Positions 45,150 to 55,700 of a stretch of 64,000 nt of DNA are shown here, in pieces. Positions within the stretch are counted from its first letter, which is position 1. Every line of letters begins with the position of its first letter. The position numbers were made by a program, and so were the translations under genes. The DNA comes from Lycorma delicatula (lineage: Eukaryota > Arthropoda > Insecta > Hemiptera > Fulgoridae): contig NC_134460.1 of assembly GCF_047948215.1 (NCBI RefSeq), positions 8,799,501 to 8,863,500 of the forward strand, read 5' to 3'. Below the pieces are notes generated by a model. It was not told the origin of the DNA. It saw nothing but the letters and a program-made list of their open reading frames with translations, and searched no databases.

Positions 45150-46060
45150 GCTGACAAATCTTTAGAATGCATGCGTGCATCCTTTGAACCATCACCTCAA
45201 AATTAATAAGAATATTATTTTAGCAGATTGGAATGTCATTCGGCAGTGTTCATAAACCGACAAAGAGATTAAAATTACGTCTATACGGTATTCAGGTTGT
45301 GCAGGAATTACGAGAACCAGATCACGAAAAACAATGAATTATTTCAATTGATTTATACGTTCTTTTTTCGCGGAAATATTCGGATTTTGGAAAACAATTT
45401 CTTTAATAAACAGGCACGGTTTAAGTTTTAAGAAAAATATAAGTATTGAATGATTTCATAACTTAAGTCATTTTTTATAATAAATATTTGCATTTTCATC
45501 CATTTGGAGTTACAATACAGGCATCAACATGGAGAAGACAATTCTACATGTGGCTGTGTTAAAATCCAGAACAATCGATATTAGAGTGCATAGAACCCTA
45601 GCGTTTTCCATGAAACTGCATTAAATTCAAAAAAGATCGGATTTGTGCGTCTAAATTTTCAGAAGAGATTAGTGGGTCCAATATTTTTCAAGAAAAGAGT
45701 AATACCTGAACTCTACCAGCAGATTATTACTGACTTCATAGCACTGGTAGTGGAAGATGAACATGATTGCTAGTTACAGCAAGAAGGTGCAACAGTTTAC
45801 ATAGGGAATCAAACAAAGTTGCTACTGCGTAAGTTTTTTAGGAAGAAAGTAAATTCATAAAATCGATGGCCATCTATGTTTTCTATCTCTCACGAATTTT
45901 TTGTTTGGGTTACTTAAGAAAAAAAGGATTTAGAAATAATTCGTGCACAAATGTTAAGTTCAAACGAAAAAATGATGTTCTACATGTTGATCTTCTTCAT
46001 GTTGATGTCTGTATTGTAATTCCAAACGGTCGATATTGCAAATATTTATTATAACAAAAT
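45150..46060 (+). pseudogene. DUF4817-type DDE transposase pseudogene, second locus
   Basis: Plus-strand blocks are: MSFGSVHKP then KRLKLRLYGIQVVQELREPDHE (about 45234-45335), a degraded FFRGNIRIL and FFNKQARFKF near 45370-45430 (the first catalytic acidic position, lost), VFHETALNSKKIGFVRLNFQ (about 45603-45660), VGPIFFKKRVIPELYQQIITDFI (45667-45740) and VEDEHDC then QQEGATVYIGNQTKLLLR (45747-45830; the second catalytic Asp position is Glu here). A frame-shifted NFLFGLLKKKGFRNNSC-like end follows at about 45890-45960. Stops and frame changes are frequent. It is the same superfamily as 13560-14240 and 48640-49110 but a different subfamily by sequence. Confidence 0.6.
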
Positions 46061-46230
46061 GATTGTAAATTATGAAATTATTTAATACTTATTTATTTCT
46101 TAAAATTTAATAACTTATTTCATAATATTAGTTTTCATGTTGGTTACGGAAATTTTCACTTTGTATAAAATTAATTTTATGCATGAAGAAGGATTTTAAC
46201 AACAGTTCATGAAGAATTTGAAAAGTTTTT

Positions 46231-46700
46231 TACTTCCTAGTACGATATAAAGGAAGTATTAGATAGCGAAAAATTTCGGTTTCCAGATTTCAACGGAAAT
46301 ATCCATTTTAACCACCCCTGAATCCATTTTGACTAGTTCGGCGTGACGTCTGTACGTACGTACGTACGTAAATATGCATAAATCAAAAACGATTAGCCGT
46401 AGGATGTTGAAATTTTGGATTTACAATTGCTGTAACATCTAGTTGTCCACCTTTCCCTCTCGATTGCAATTGTCTGAACCAAAAGTGAACAAAAAAGCCC
46501 AAAATCCAAAACGATTTGGATTTTGTACTTTTTATTAACTGCAGTAATAAGCCCTCATTGAAAGATTTTCAACTATATAGCATAAGTTGTACTTATTTCT
46601 AATTGGTTTCAGAGTTATAGCCAAATAAAATTTTAATTAATAAAATTTTTGGATTTTACAGGGGAAGGGACACCGGTTCGAATCAGACTTACCTTCTTAT
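46231..46700 (+). repeat. Dispersed non-coding repeat led by a short hairpin
   Basis: It opens with TACTTCCT (46231-46238) paired with AGGAAGTA (46251-46258) and then runs through a (GTAC)n run (about 46353-46370) and the 'aaaacgattagccgtaggatgttgaaattttgg' segment. It ends near 'ccggttcgaatcagactt' (about 46673-46690), which resembles a polymerase III B-box. I recognise it as a common non-coding repeat type. The hairpin start is shared with 1869-2245. Confidence 0.5.
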
Positions 46701-47288
46701 TTCCTAACATTTTTTTTTAATTTAAATATATTGATTTATTAATAATTATTAACCTCTGATTGAGAAAAAAAATTTCTATAAATAATAATTCAATAATAAA
46801 ATAATATCCGAAGTTATTAATGAAATAAAATGTTATGTACTTTACATTAGCTAAAAAAAAATAATGTGTATATATAACTTTGTAGGTGTACAAGGAAGTC
46901 AAGGGATGTCCACATCAAATTTTTTTTTATTAACAGAGGAGCATATTAATCCCTTACTGAATAAAATATTTTTATTCATTTAATAACACAAAATATTTAG
47001 ATTATCTAAATATCACAGCCCATACTGCTACCACCACTAATTGAATATTGACTCAAAATCTACCATGAAAAACGATACCAATTAATCCTTTTTTTTTATG
47101 AGATACCTTAATGAGAAACCGCATTAATCCACCTCAAAACTGTATCGACATCTCTCAATCCAGTTGTGACATTTCTGGCGAATTAACTTTAATATTTTTA
47201 ATAACAAAAACAATAAAATATGCTGCGTGAAAGCATACAAAAAATCAAATATGTAGGAAATAGGAATGTAAAGATGAATTAAAATAGT
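46701..47288. other. AT-rich DNA, no gene recognised
   Basis: No coding or repeat signal is seen. Confidence 0.5.
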
Positions 47289-47300
47289 AAATGAATTTTC

Positions 47301-47743
47301 ATTTTTGAAAGTGTATGTTTGGAGTGTCGCTTTATATGGAAGTGAAACTTGGACAATCGGAGTATCTGAGAAGAAAAGATTAGAAGCTTTTGAAATGTGG
47401 TGCTATAGGAGTATGTTAAAAATCAGACGGGTGGATAAAGTGACAAATGAAGAGGTATTGCAGCAAATAGATGAAGAAAGAAGCATTTGGAAAAATATAG
47501 TTAAAAGAAAAGACAGACTTATAGGCCACATACTAAGGCATCCTGGACTAGTCGCTTTAATATTGGAAGGACAGGTAGAAGGGAAAAATTGTGTAGGCAG
47601 GCCACGTTTGGAGTATGTAAAACAAATTGTTGGGGATGTAGGATGTAGAGGGTATACTGAAATGAAACGACTAGCACTAGATAGGGAATCTTGGAGAGCT
47701 GCATCAAACCAGTCAAATGACTGAAGACAAAAAAAAAAAAAAA
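47301..47743 (+). mobile_element. RTE-like LINE family A, copy 10, 12-bp target duplication
   Basis: AAATGAATTTTC at 47289-47300 recurs at 47744-47755 after a long poly(A). It begins at LKVYVWSVALYGSETW and is open to the stop at 47722-47724. Small amino acid differences from other copies (YRSML, LQQID, HPGLV) mark private changes. Confidence 0.9.
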
Positions 47744-47755
47744 AAATGAATTTTC

Positions 47756-48639
47756 CTTATACAAAGCTTTTTAACCAAGTTTCTTGCTGTATATACATAT
47801 ACACATTTTTTAAAATTATTATACAATGCAATACATCTATTTTTAATTTTAAGGTAAATAATGATTTACCTTCCAATATTTTTAAATTTGTATTTTATGT
47901 AGCCTGTATTATTTTAATGTATACTTTGTATTCTACAAAACAGCTTTCACATTCTAGTTTTCTATGTAGATTACACGATAAATAGGGTCATGAAAGCCGT
48001 TAAGAGCACCTGAAACGTATGTCAGAAATCTTTCATTGCATAAAATACGTAAATCTGAATAATAAAACATTATATTAAGTAATTTTGAGAAATTCTCTAC
48101 AACCGGCAACGATAAATATTACAATAATAAAAGGAAAAGTCATTTTTTCCCACTAATAACTTTTTATTTATCTTTTATATGAACTTCTAAGCAATTATCC
48201 ACATGTTTTAATAGTTCAATTTAAAATTAAGCATTCTATTTTGAAAGACATTTCTTTTTTTGTTAAAACTATAAACCATTGATCATTATTTGATTTCAAA
48301 GATCTCCTCGAAAACATAAGCACTTTTGACCTCAATTTTTTTTTTTTTTAAGAGAATATTGTAGTTTTTGAAAATTTAGCGTTTCCGGACTGTATATACA
48401 GGTTGAACTAAAAGTAGATGGACAGTAGATTGAATAGGGTTTGTGTTAAGATTATGTTATAACAATAATGTTCATTGTAACTATGGTGTTTGTGTTGATG
48501 TTAAATGTTATAAATAAATTTATTTAAATTGAATCTTTTTTTTTAAATCGTTCAGAGAACACATAATGATAAATAATTTAAATACTTATATAAGAAAATG
48601 GGTGATAAAAGAGTTTTTTAAGTAAATCTCAAAATGGTG
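47756..48639. other. AT-rich DNA, no gene recognised
   Basis: No coding or named repeat is recognised. Confidence 0.5.
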
Positions 48640-49110
48640 AAACATTTAGAAGAAAATGAGATGATACATTTTATACTTAAGCCAAAAAGAAACAAACCAT
48701 TTGCCTCAATCGTTACAAATTTGACACCAATGGCTTAATTCTTAATGCCTCAAAACGTGTTCGACCCAAAACAGTCTGCGCAGAGGATCATAAGCAACTT
48801 GTTGCCGAAACATTTGTTCAGTGTCCCAAACAGTCCACAAGAAGAGCATCAGCAGAATTAAGGACTTCACAAACCTGTACTACACAAATCCTGAGATCTA
48901 TTGAATTCAAAGCTTATCCTCCACGGATATTTCATAGCTTATGGGAAGATGACCCAGACAGGCGAATGGGATTTAGTAAGAACAAGCTGAAAAGAATTAA
49001 GGAGAATATATATGGACCGATGAAACTTCTTTCAAATTTTCCAGTCGTATTAACAAATATAATTGTGTTTACTGGTTTAATGAGAACATGTCATTTTCTT
49101 CTAGCAGTTT
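48640..49110 (+). pseudogene. DUF4817-type DDE transposase pseudogene, third locus
   Basis: The plus strand gives RPKTVCAEDHKQLVAETFVQ with CPKQSTRRASAELRTSQTCT (about 48759-48875), then TQILRSIEFKAYPPRIFHSL (to about 48940) and, in another frame, TDETSFKFSSRINKYNCVYW with FNENM (49015-49092). In the last piece the first catalytic Asp-Glu pair is retained. These are the helix-turn-helix and first DDE segment of a DUF4817-type transposase. The rest of the catalytic domain is missing. Confidence 0.6.
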
Positions 49111-49274
49111 TTACATTTGAAGACTTCAAATAAAATTTTTATTTTTATTACATTAGTATTTATTTGTCATTATGGATTCTATGAACTATCTGAAAAGAAA
49201 AAAAAGATTAAATTTCGTAAATTAATTTAGTTTTAAAACATAAACACTGTAGTTATAATGAACACCATTATTAT

Positions 49275-49677
49275 TATTATGCTTTTACGGCCAACATGGG
49301 AACACTTAAGTCAATTTTAGTTGGATCTTTTCTGAGAAAAGCGTGTTATTTTACTCTTTCGAGCTGCCCAGTATTTCTTCATCCGTTCAGATCTTGCTTT
49401 CTTTTCTTCATCCGTAAACACCCTCTTCGTTGTATTTTGTCGTTTGTCTGTCTTTTGTTTAAATCTAATGCTTTTATCTTTTAGCTTTGTAATTTTTCCA
49501 GTTTTATTCTGTAGGTCGGTCAGGGAAATTCCCAATTCTTTCATATCTTCTCTAATTTCTTTGATCCATCCTACTTCTAGCTTTTGGAACCAGAGCTTTT
49601 CAATGATATTTCTTGACAGTCTTGTTTGCGGTGTCCTTATGAGATGACCGAAGAAAGAGATTCTTTTTTTCCGCATA
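49275..49677 (-). mobile_element. LINE 3' end of a third type, 18-bp target duplication, (ATA)n tail
   Basis: AATGAACACCATTATTAT at 49257-49274 recurs at 49678-49695. The minus-strand open frame (49676 down to the stop at 49317) reads RKKRISFFGHLIRTPQTRLS, WIKEIREDMKELGISLTDL, then RVFTDEEKKARSERMKKYWA. This is the C-terminus of a LINE type also present as a decayed copy at 58275-59420 (FFEEEKKVRSDRMKQ). The 3' end is a short trinucleotide tail (ATA/ATT) rather than poly(A), which may overlap the target repeat. About 110 codons remain. Confidence 0.75.
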
Positions 49678-49794
49678 AATGAACACCATTATTATAATAT
49701 AATCATTACCAAAAAAATCCCACCTGCTGTCCGCTACTTTTGGTTCACCCATATACAGTACATACAGTTGTATCACGAAGTTCTCCCGGGGCAT

Positions 49795-49965
49795 TCATAA
49801 CTTATTCTACTGCTGAAAATAATGTAAAAAGTTCATATAAACATATGCCCTGCTTCGTTTGCGAGTTGCGACTAGTAAAAGATTTCATTCTGATTTCAAC
49901 TACCCCGGTGAAATGAGGTCGTACTGAAATTTTTTGGACGTTAATTAAGGCGCAGATTTAGTGAT
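49795..49965 (+). repeat. Dispersed non-coding repeat, copy 2 of 3 (partial)
   Basis: Shares 'gaaaataatgtaaaaagttcatataaacata', 'cgactagtaaaagatttc' and 'gatttcaact' in order with 10770-10880. It is truncated before the part with 'gggacccaaatta'. Confidence 0.5.
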
Positions 49966-50038
49966 TTAACAATAACTATAGTTATTGACCGGAAAAATAA
50001 AATAAAATATTAAATTATTATATTATATTATATATATA

Positions 50039-51349
50039 TGAAGTTATCTCAAGTAAAGACGGTTTCATTGTAAAAAAAAAATATTCTGAAAACTTTATAA
50101 ATATCTTTTATTTCTGTTAAACTACATACCTATACCATTTCTCTATATAATCGCCACATGAATTAAGACATTTATCATAGCGATATATTAGCTTCGATAT
50201 ACCCTCGTCGTATTCTTCTGCCGCCAGTCCATTTAACCACTGATTAACAGCATTTTTAAGTTAATCGTCCCACGCAAATTGCTTACCACTCAAAAATTCT
50301 TTCAATCTACCAAACAAATAGTAATTAGAATGAGCTAATTCCGGACTATACGGTGGGTGATCGTAAATTTCCTATCCATATCTTCCCAGTAAATCAAGTG
50401 TCGAACCCGCAATATGTGGAGTGCATTATCGGGCAGCAGGACGACGCCATCGGTCAGCCACCCGCATCGCCGATTTTGAGTGTCGCGGCGTAACTTACGT
50501 ACAGTTTCACAGTAGGCTTCTGCATTTACAGTCGTTTCCCGTGGCATGAAATCAATCAGCAGTATGCCAAGCCGATCCCAAAAACTGTGGCCAACAGTTT
50601 GCGTCCAAATGGCTGTGGCTTGACCTTTGTTGGTCTGGTTAGTGATTGAGGATGACGCCATTCACTTGACTGCCGTTTCTGTTTTCTCTGGTGCGTAATA
50701 CGAAATTCATGTTTTACCGCAAGTATCAAATGAATTAAGGAACTGATCACCTTTTTTGTGTAGCACATCAAAAATTCCAAAGTAGATCACATTCGAATTT
50801 TTTTGCGACGTTCTGTTAAGACGTGCGGCACCCAACGTGCACAAACCTTTGTGAAGCCTAGATGGTCATGAAAAACGGCTATTGAAATACTAGGACAAAG
50901 AAGGGCCAGGTCAGAAATCTTTGCGCGAAGATCTTTTCTGATTTCATCATCGACGCGTTTCAACAAGTCCTCGGTGATTATCGAAAGCCTCCCCGAACAT
51001 TCATCATCATCAACATTAATTCTGTTATTTCTAAACCTTTCACACCATTTTCAGACGTTTCTTTCATTCGTTACATTATCACTGTACACGGCAACTAACG
51101 ACGTATGAATTTCAGCCGGGTTATCGTTTTGATGGTTATAAAAGGTATGACTCCACGTATTTTACAGTCGGCGGCAACATCGATTTTTCCTATTCATTTT
51201 AGAACCCAATAACACACACGTAATCAAAGATACTACAACGTGACAACTTACAATATTGCAGTGTGTACCATGCGTGGCCATAAATGACACAGGTTCGCCA
51301 ACCTTAAGGATAGAAATTTACCAGGGGTCTCTACTTTAGATAACCCTCG
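50039..51349 (-). mobile_element. mariner transposon with terminal inverted repeats
   Basis: The ends read TGAAGTTATCTCAAGTAAAG inward from 50039 and CGAGGGTTATCTAAAGTAGA inward from 51349. They share GTTATCTnAAGTAnAGAC, an alignable terminal inverted repeat of about 25 bp. TA dinucleotides flank both ends, as expected for mariner targets, although the left flank is itself (TA)n. The length of 1.3 kb is typical for mariner. Confidence 0.75.
50115..51197 (-). pseudogene. mariner transposase pseudogene
   Basis: Minus-strand blocks are: a start ATG at 51195-51197, then NPAEIHTSLVAVYSDNV and KWCERFRNNRINV, then DLLKRVDDEIRKDLRAKISD, VCARWVPHVLTE, LEFLMCYTKKV, HEFRITHQRKQKRQSSEWRHPQ (the first catalytic Asp of the TGDETW motif is lost), QPFGRKLLATVF, GILLIDFMPRETTVNAEAYC, DGVVLLPDNA (second Asp retained), YDHPPYSPELAHSNYYLFGR (the third position is Asn instead of Asp) and WLNGLAAEEYDEGISKL, ending YRYDKCLN then GDYIEKWYR. 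Several frameshifts and stops occur, so it is inactive. Confidence 0.8.
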
Positions 51350-51949
51350 TATATATGCAATATCGTATCTGCAGTAGTTTTTAAAAATCTGGGTGAAAAT
51401 CAATAAACTGAGGTTAATAAAAAAATACTTTTTTTATGTTTGACGTACAATAACTTCATTAAATGGGTAATAAACACATAAAACCTTTAAAGAAAACATG
51501 TAGAGATTTAATTTGAACAAAATTGTGTAAGTTAAATTTAATAAAACAAAGAAAAGTAAAAAAAATTCAAATTTTATTAAGAAATGTATGTACTATTTCT
51601 AAATAAAATTTGTCGTAAGTACTTATTAAATGTAAAAAAAATCAAATTCTTTTTTGTTGCTGTGAGAAATTTGTAAAAACATAATTTATCGTTAAAAATT
51701 GCGGTTAAAAACAAAAAAAGTAAAAATTACAGAACTGTAAAATAAAAAAAAATAAAAATAAAAACATATGATTATTTTTTTATTAATGACACAATAAATT
51801 ATTTAACAAATTATTATTATAAAATTGGAAATAAAATAACAACAGGTAATCAACAATTCGCAATACAAGAATTTGAATCTTTCTGTAAGGTACATAAAGT
51901 ATATCGGGTACTGTGAACTGTGCTGTTATTAGCGAAGGTTTTCTGAGAA
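51350..51949. other. AT-rich DNA, no gene recognised
   Basis: No coding or named repeat is seen. Confidence 0.5.
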
Positions 51950-52291
51950 TTTTAATTTGAACGTGATCCGTTTGTCATTGAAGTAATTTTGTGTTTTACG
52001 TCAGGTATTTTAAAAACTACTGGAGTCGTAGTATCTAGGATGTTTTATCCTATTTCCCAGCTCAAATTACGTCAAAAACCATCAAATGTACTGCTTAATT
52101 TGGGTCCTAAAAATTACATTAGTGCTTCATTTTATTTGAAGATCTGAAATCCGGGCGAAATCTTTCGCTAGCCGTAATTCGAAAACAGAGCGTTTCCAGA
52201 CCTATGTTTATATGAACGTTGTTTTTTACTTTCATCAGTAGAACATGTCCTGATAATTTCTCCGTTTCTTCGTGGAACACCTATATATATT

Positions 52292-52295
<4 letters not shown>
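51950..52295 (-). repeat. Dispersed non-coding repeat, copy 3 of 3 (inverted)
   Basis: The reverse complement aligns with 10735-11090 over most of its length (see that entry). Its outer end, 'ggtgttccacgaagaaacgg' on the minus strand, borders a (TA)n tract at 52296-52330. Confidence 0.55.

Positions 52296-52330
<35 letters not shown>
52296..52330. repeat. (TA)n microsatellite
   Basis: TA repeat at the outer edge of the dispersed repeat. It is followed by a short tandem duplication of 'ttcataagggatta' (52338-52372). Confidence 0.9.
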
Positions 52331-52334
<4 letters not shown>

Positions 52335-52793
52335 GTTCATAAGGGATTACTTTTTCTTCATAAGGGATTATTTGTAACGGTAGGATTTTCTATTGTAATT
52401 TATTGTTCGGATATTAGCCGTACAATAAATTATCTAATTACTTGGAATTTTTAGCTACAACAGATTTACCTTTAAAATAAAATTTTATAATATACATATA
52501 TATATTTACCGTTACGGTTTATTTTTATTTACAGAATATATATGAGAATTAAAAATAATTCTAAAGATTAATTTTAGATATGTTTTACATATATATATAT
52601 ATATATGCTTTCAAAAATGATTTTAGAAAAAAATCTATTCCATGTAACTTCGTACTTATCAAAATTTCAATATCTCACACCGTTTTAAAATTACCTCAAG
52701 GAAAGTGCTACGACTTACATTCCTTGCAGAAATGCACAAAATCCAAAGTGTATTTTCATGTACAGTTATAAAAAAAATGGAGTAAAAACTTAG

Positions 52794-52796
<3 letters not shown>

Positions 52797-52842
<46 letters not shown>
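52797..52842. repeat. (TA)23 microsatellite
   Basis: A perfect AT/TA repeat of about 46 bp. A shorter one lies at about 52586-52606. Confidence 0.95.
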
Positions 52843-52846
<4 letters not shown>

Positions 52847-52878
52847 AGCATTATATTTCTATTTAATAAAAATAAAGA

Positions 52879-52914
52879 TGAACTAGTTCACCGCCTGAAC
52901 TAGTTCATTCAGGC
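52879..52914. repeat. Repeated 12-bp palindrome
   Basis: TGAACTAGTTCA, itself a perfect palindrome, occurs at 52879-52890 and 52896-52907. The second is embedded in an outer inverted repeat, GCCTGAA...TTCAGGC. Confidence 0.85.
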
Positions 52915-53239
52915 AGTAATTGAAAAATATATAACAACCAACTACCTTTTTTTGTTTTTTGCTGAAATACATTAAAAATGTAACAATTTTGTACACAGTA
53001 ATTTTATATTTAGAAAACTTAGATGATTAATCGGAGTAATAGTTATTATGTAATCATATGAGTCTTATGTACACAATTAACATATTTATTTATCAGGTCC
53101 ATTTGATAAGAGATCAACATTTGTGTGTATCTATAACATGTCGTGAGCTATTAATAATCAACGCCCAGCAAAAACTACTCGTTCTTTAGATAGATTAATG
53201 AAAATTTGTGTACACGTTCGTCTTACGATGTAAGTGTAC

Positions 53240-53900
53240 ACTATGAAAGGATTTTTTATAATTCCCCAGTTTAAAAGATTAAAATGGAGTAAAAATTTAC
53301 TTTTTTTAAATTTTTCAGGAAGAAATTATAATATCAATTTTATTTTTGATGTGTGTAATAGTCATGTAAATATCTAAAAACAAATTTCTAGATTTTAAAA
53401 AAATTCCAAGTTTAAAGAGTTATAATGGTTTTTGAATTGTTTTGAAACCCGACTATTTTTTTTTAATTTCTCTGTAAAAATTGAAGACATTAACTTCATT
53501 TTTGGTGTTTGTAATCTTAATGTGAATATCTAAAAAAAATTTCTAGATTTTTCGAAATTCGACCTTCAAATGGGTGAAGAAAGGTAAAAATATTTTCTCT
53601 ACTTCCGACTATACTAAAAGAGATATTCATTAGATATGGGTTTAAAATTACTCTTCAGATAAATATCTAAAAACCATTTTCCAAATACGATTTTTTAATT
53701 GTGTAATGGTGTACGGAACGGCGGTTTAACCAACACTGTTAATAACTATTGTTATTGTATGAACGACGCGACTGGATGTACCTGCCTCCTGTTACTTGAA
53801 TAATAAACATAAAATATAAAGAAATTGACCGCGACAGGAAACGCGAGTAACCATATAACGCAGGCGAAGCTGTGACGGGGATGCTAACTGATATATATTG
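53240..53900 (+). repeat. Non-coding repeat with degenerate internal tandem units
   Basis: A segment of the type 'atgtaaatatctaaaaacaaatttctagatttt' occurs at about 53362-53398, again at about 53519-53552 and, more diverged, at about 53659-53690, giving a period near 150 bp. The unit ends in a GC-richer stretch (53830-53885: 'ggaaacgcgagtaaccatataacgcaggcgaagctgtgacgggg') that I recognise as a typical dispersed non-coding repeat end. There is no coding sequence. Confidence 0.45.
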
Positions 53901-54245
53901 ATTAATTATAGTTATATTTTTTCTTGATTGGATACTTAAAAAATGAAAAGCAAGTATTTAAGATAGTTAGACTGAGCAGATAAAAAAAAAGAATTATAGA
54001 AAATTTACTACAAATTTTAATTCTAAATACTAATACAATATTTTATTGTTTTTCACGAATTTATTTTTGAAAGGTTAACAAAAAACTTTTGACCAGGTTA
54101 ACATATTGTTGATGAAGAATATCCTTCCAAATTCAATCTGAATTCATCATTTCAAAAACTAACGAAATTTAGAAAAAATACAAAATATAATTGAGATTTA
54201 TCCAGTTAGTATTACGTTGAAATCTTTTAACCTATGTTTAATTAA
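53901..54245. other. AT-rich DNA, no gene recognised
   Basis: Nothing is recognised. Confidence 0.5.
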
Positions 54246-54480
54246 AAACAATTGGGGAGGGTAGCCCTTCGTGGAAGGGTTACAAGGCATCCAGAAACGG
54301 AGGTCGTGTGGCTTCAATGAACCAGTTAGGACCCCGGCGGGACGGTCCAAGAGGTGGACGGTACTGAAGGGTGGTGGTTAGTCATCGCCGCGTCACATCA
54401 GACCAACCGAGGCAACGTCTTTTAGGCGGTTACTGGTTTGCCCTGGTATGATTAAAAAAAGGATAATAATAAAAAAAAAG
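54246..54480 (+). mobile_element. LINE 3' UTR-like GC-rich fragment
   Basis: A GC-rich block of about 200 bp ends in 'ggcggttactggtttgccctggtatgatt' followed by an A-rich tail, in an AT-rich surrounding. Composition and structure resemble the 3' UTRs of the R1-like elements in this window, but no coding part is attached, so the family is uncertain. Confidence 0.4.
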
Positions 54481-55620
54481 TTAATAATTATACTGTAAGT
54501 AGTGTTTTGCCCCCTTTCATTCATTATATAGACTATTTTACTTCCATCAAATCAAGTTGGAGGATAGTACTAGTACATCATTGTTCCGATTATTGCTATA
54601 GCTAATTAATCTAAAAAGTTGAAGGGGGGTGACTTGAGCAACCGGTATTTTAATCAACGACTACAGAAAGAGTAGGCAGCAAAAAAGAGATCTCTTCCAG
54701 CGAAAGTTTTAGGGTAATTAACTATATACCATTATATTACTAACAGGAAATTTTCCATTTTTCTTTTGTTTTTTAATAATTATTAAAGTAATTTTATTAG
54801 AAATTCTTTCAGTCTAATTCCACTAAAATCCTTTAATTCTTTTTCTTGTGAACTATTAGCAACAAAATAATTTTGTGTACTTATGAGCATTCTTTTTTAC
54901 TTGTTTTTAAAAAATACAAAACTTTTTATTAATATTGCAGTTATTTTATTTTTCTGTTCGGTTAATAATTAATTTTCTACTTCTTTGTCTTGACAATAAA
55001 AGAAATAAAGTCAAAATAATTCAATTTAAATTTACTAAAGATTTTCGCAAAAAGTAATTTTTTGGAATTTATTTATCAAAGAAGCACTTAATATTTAAAA
55101 CAACACCCTTGGGAAATTTATAATTCATTTCGAATAGAAGTGGCAACATACTTTCATATAACCAATTTTTTTTTCTACTACCCAGCAGAAGATGAAGTTT
55201 ACTTTCAAATTTTAAATAATTAAAATTTAGATGAAATAAGTAGATCTTAATCCTTCTTGAAAAAAAAATCTTTTAAACATTTTAATAAAAGATTCTTTCA
55301 TTCGTTTTTCAGAAAGATTTTCTTTTGATTTACTCACTGTGCACGAGTCTGGGGAGCAGAAACTTTAAAATAAACTGAAACATTTTTTGTCTAAGCGTAA
55401 TTTTTTTTTGGAATGTTGACTAAAGTTTTTTTGAGCTATATATGTATATATATATATGCATGGAATACATGATAAATCTCCTTGCAATTACCTTCTCGTT
55501 TACAAAATACAGTCTATTTATTTTGTAAACAGTTTATAAATTAAAAAAAAAAAAAAATACAACAACAAAGCAATATTAAAACAACTATGGTGGATGATAA
55601 TGAATATTACATCGAACGAA
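54481..55620. other. AT-rich DNA, no gene recognised
   Basis: It holds a short (TA)n near 55437-55456. No gene is recognised. Confidence 0.5.
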
Positions 55621-55622
55621 AA

Positions 55623-55700
55623 ATGTCTATGTCTAACCGGGACTCAAACTCGGAACTTAAGAATATAAGCCAAAAATTCTAACACTCCGCTTCGAATCGT
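55623..55700 (-). repeat. tRNA-like relic, probably a SINE head
   Basis: The minus strand reads GCGGAGTGTTAGAATTTTTGG, then AAGTTCCGAGTTTGAGTCCCGGTTAGAC. The spacing resembles the D-arm and the T-arm (B-box GAGTTTGAGTCCC) of a tRNA, but base-pairing is incomplete and no acceptor stem closes it. It is best read as a decayed tRNA-derived SINE head. Confidence 0.4.

Noticed and set aside
46660..46695. B-box-like GGTTCGAATC as a polymerase III promoter
   Set aside because: No A-box lies at the right distance upstream and no tRNA-like fold is seen; it could be chance within the dispersed repeat.
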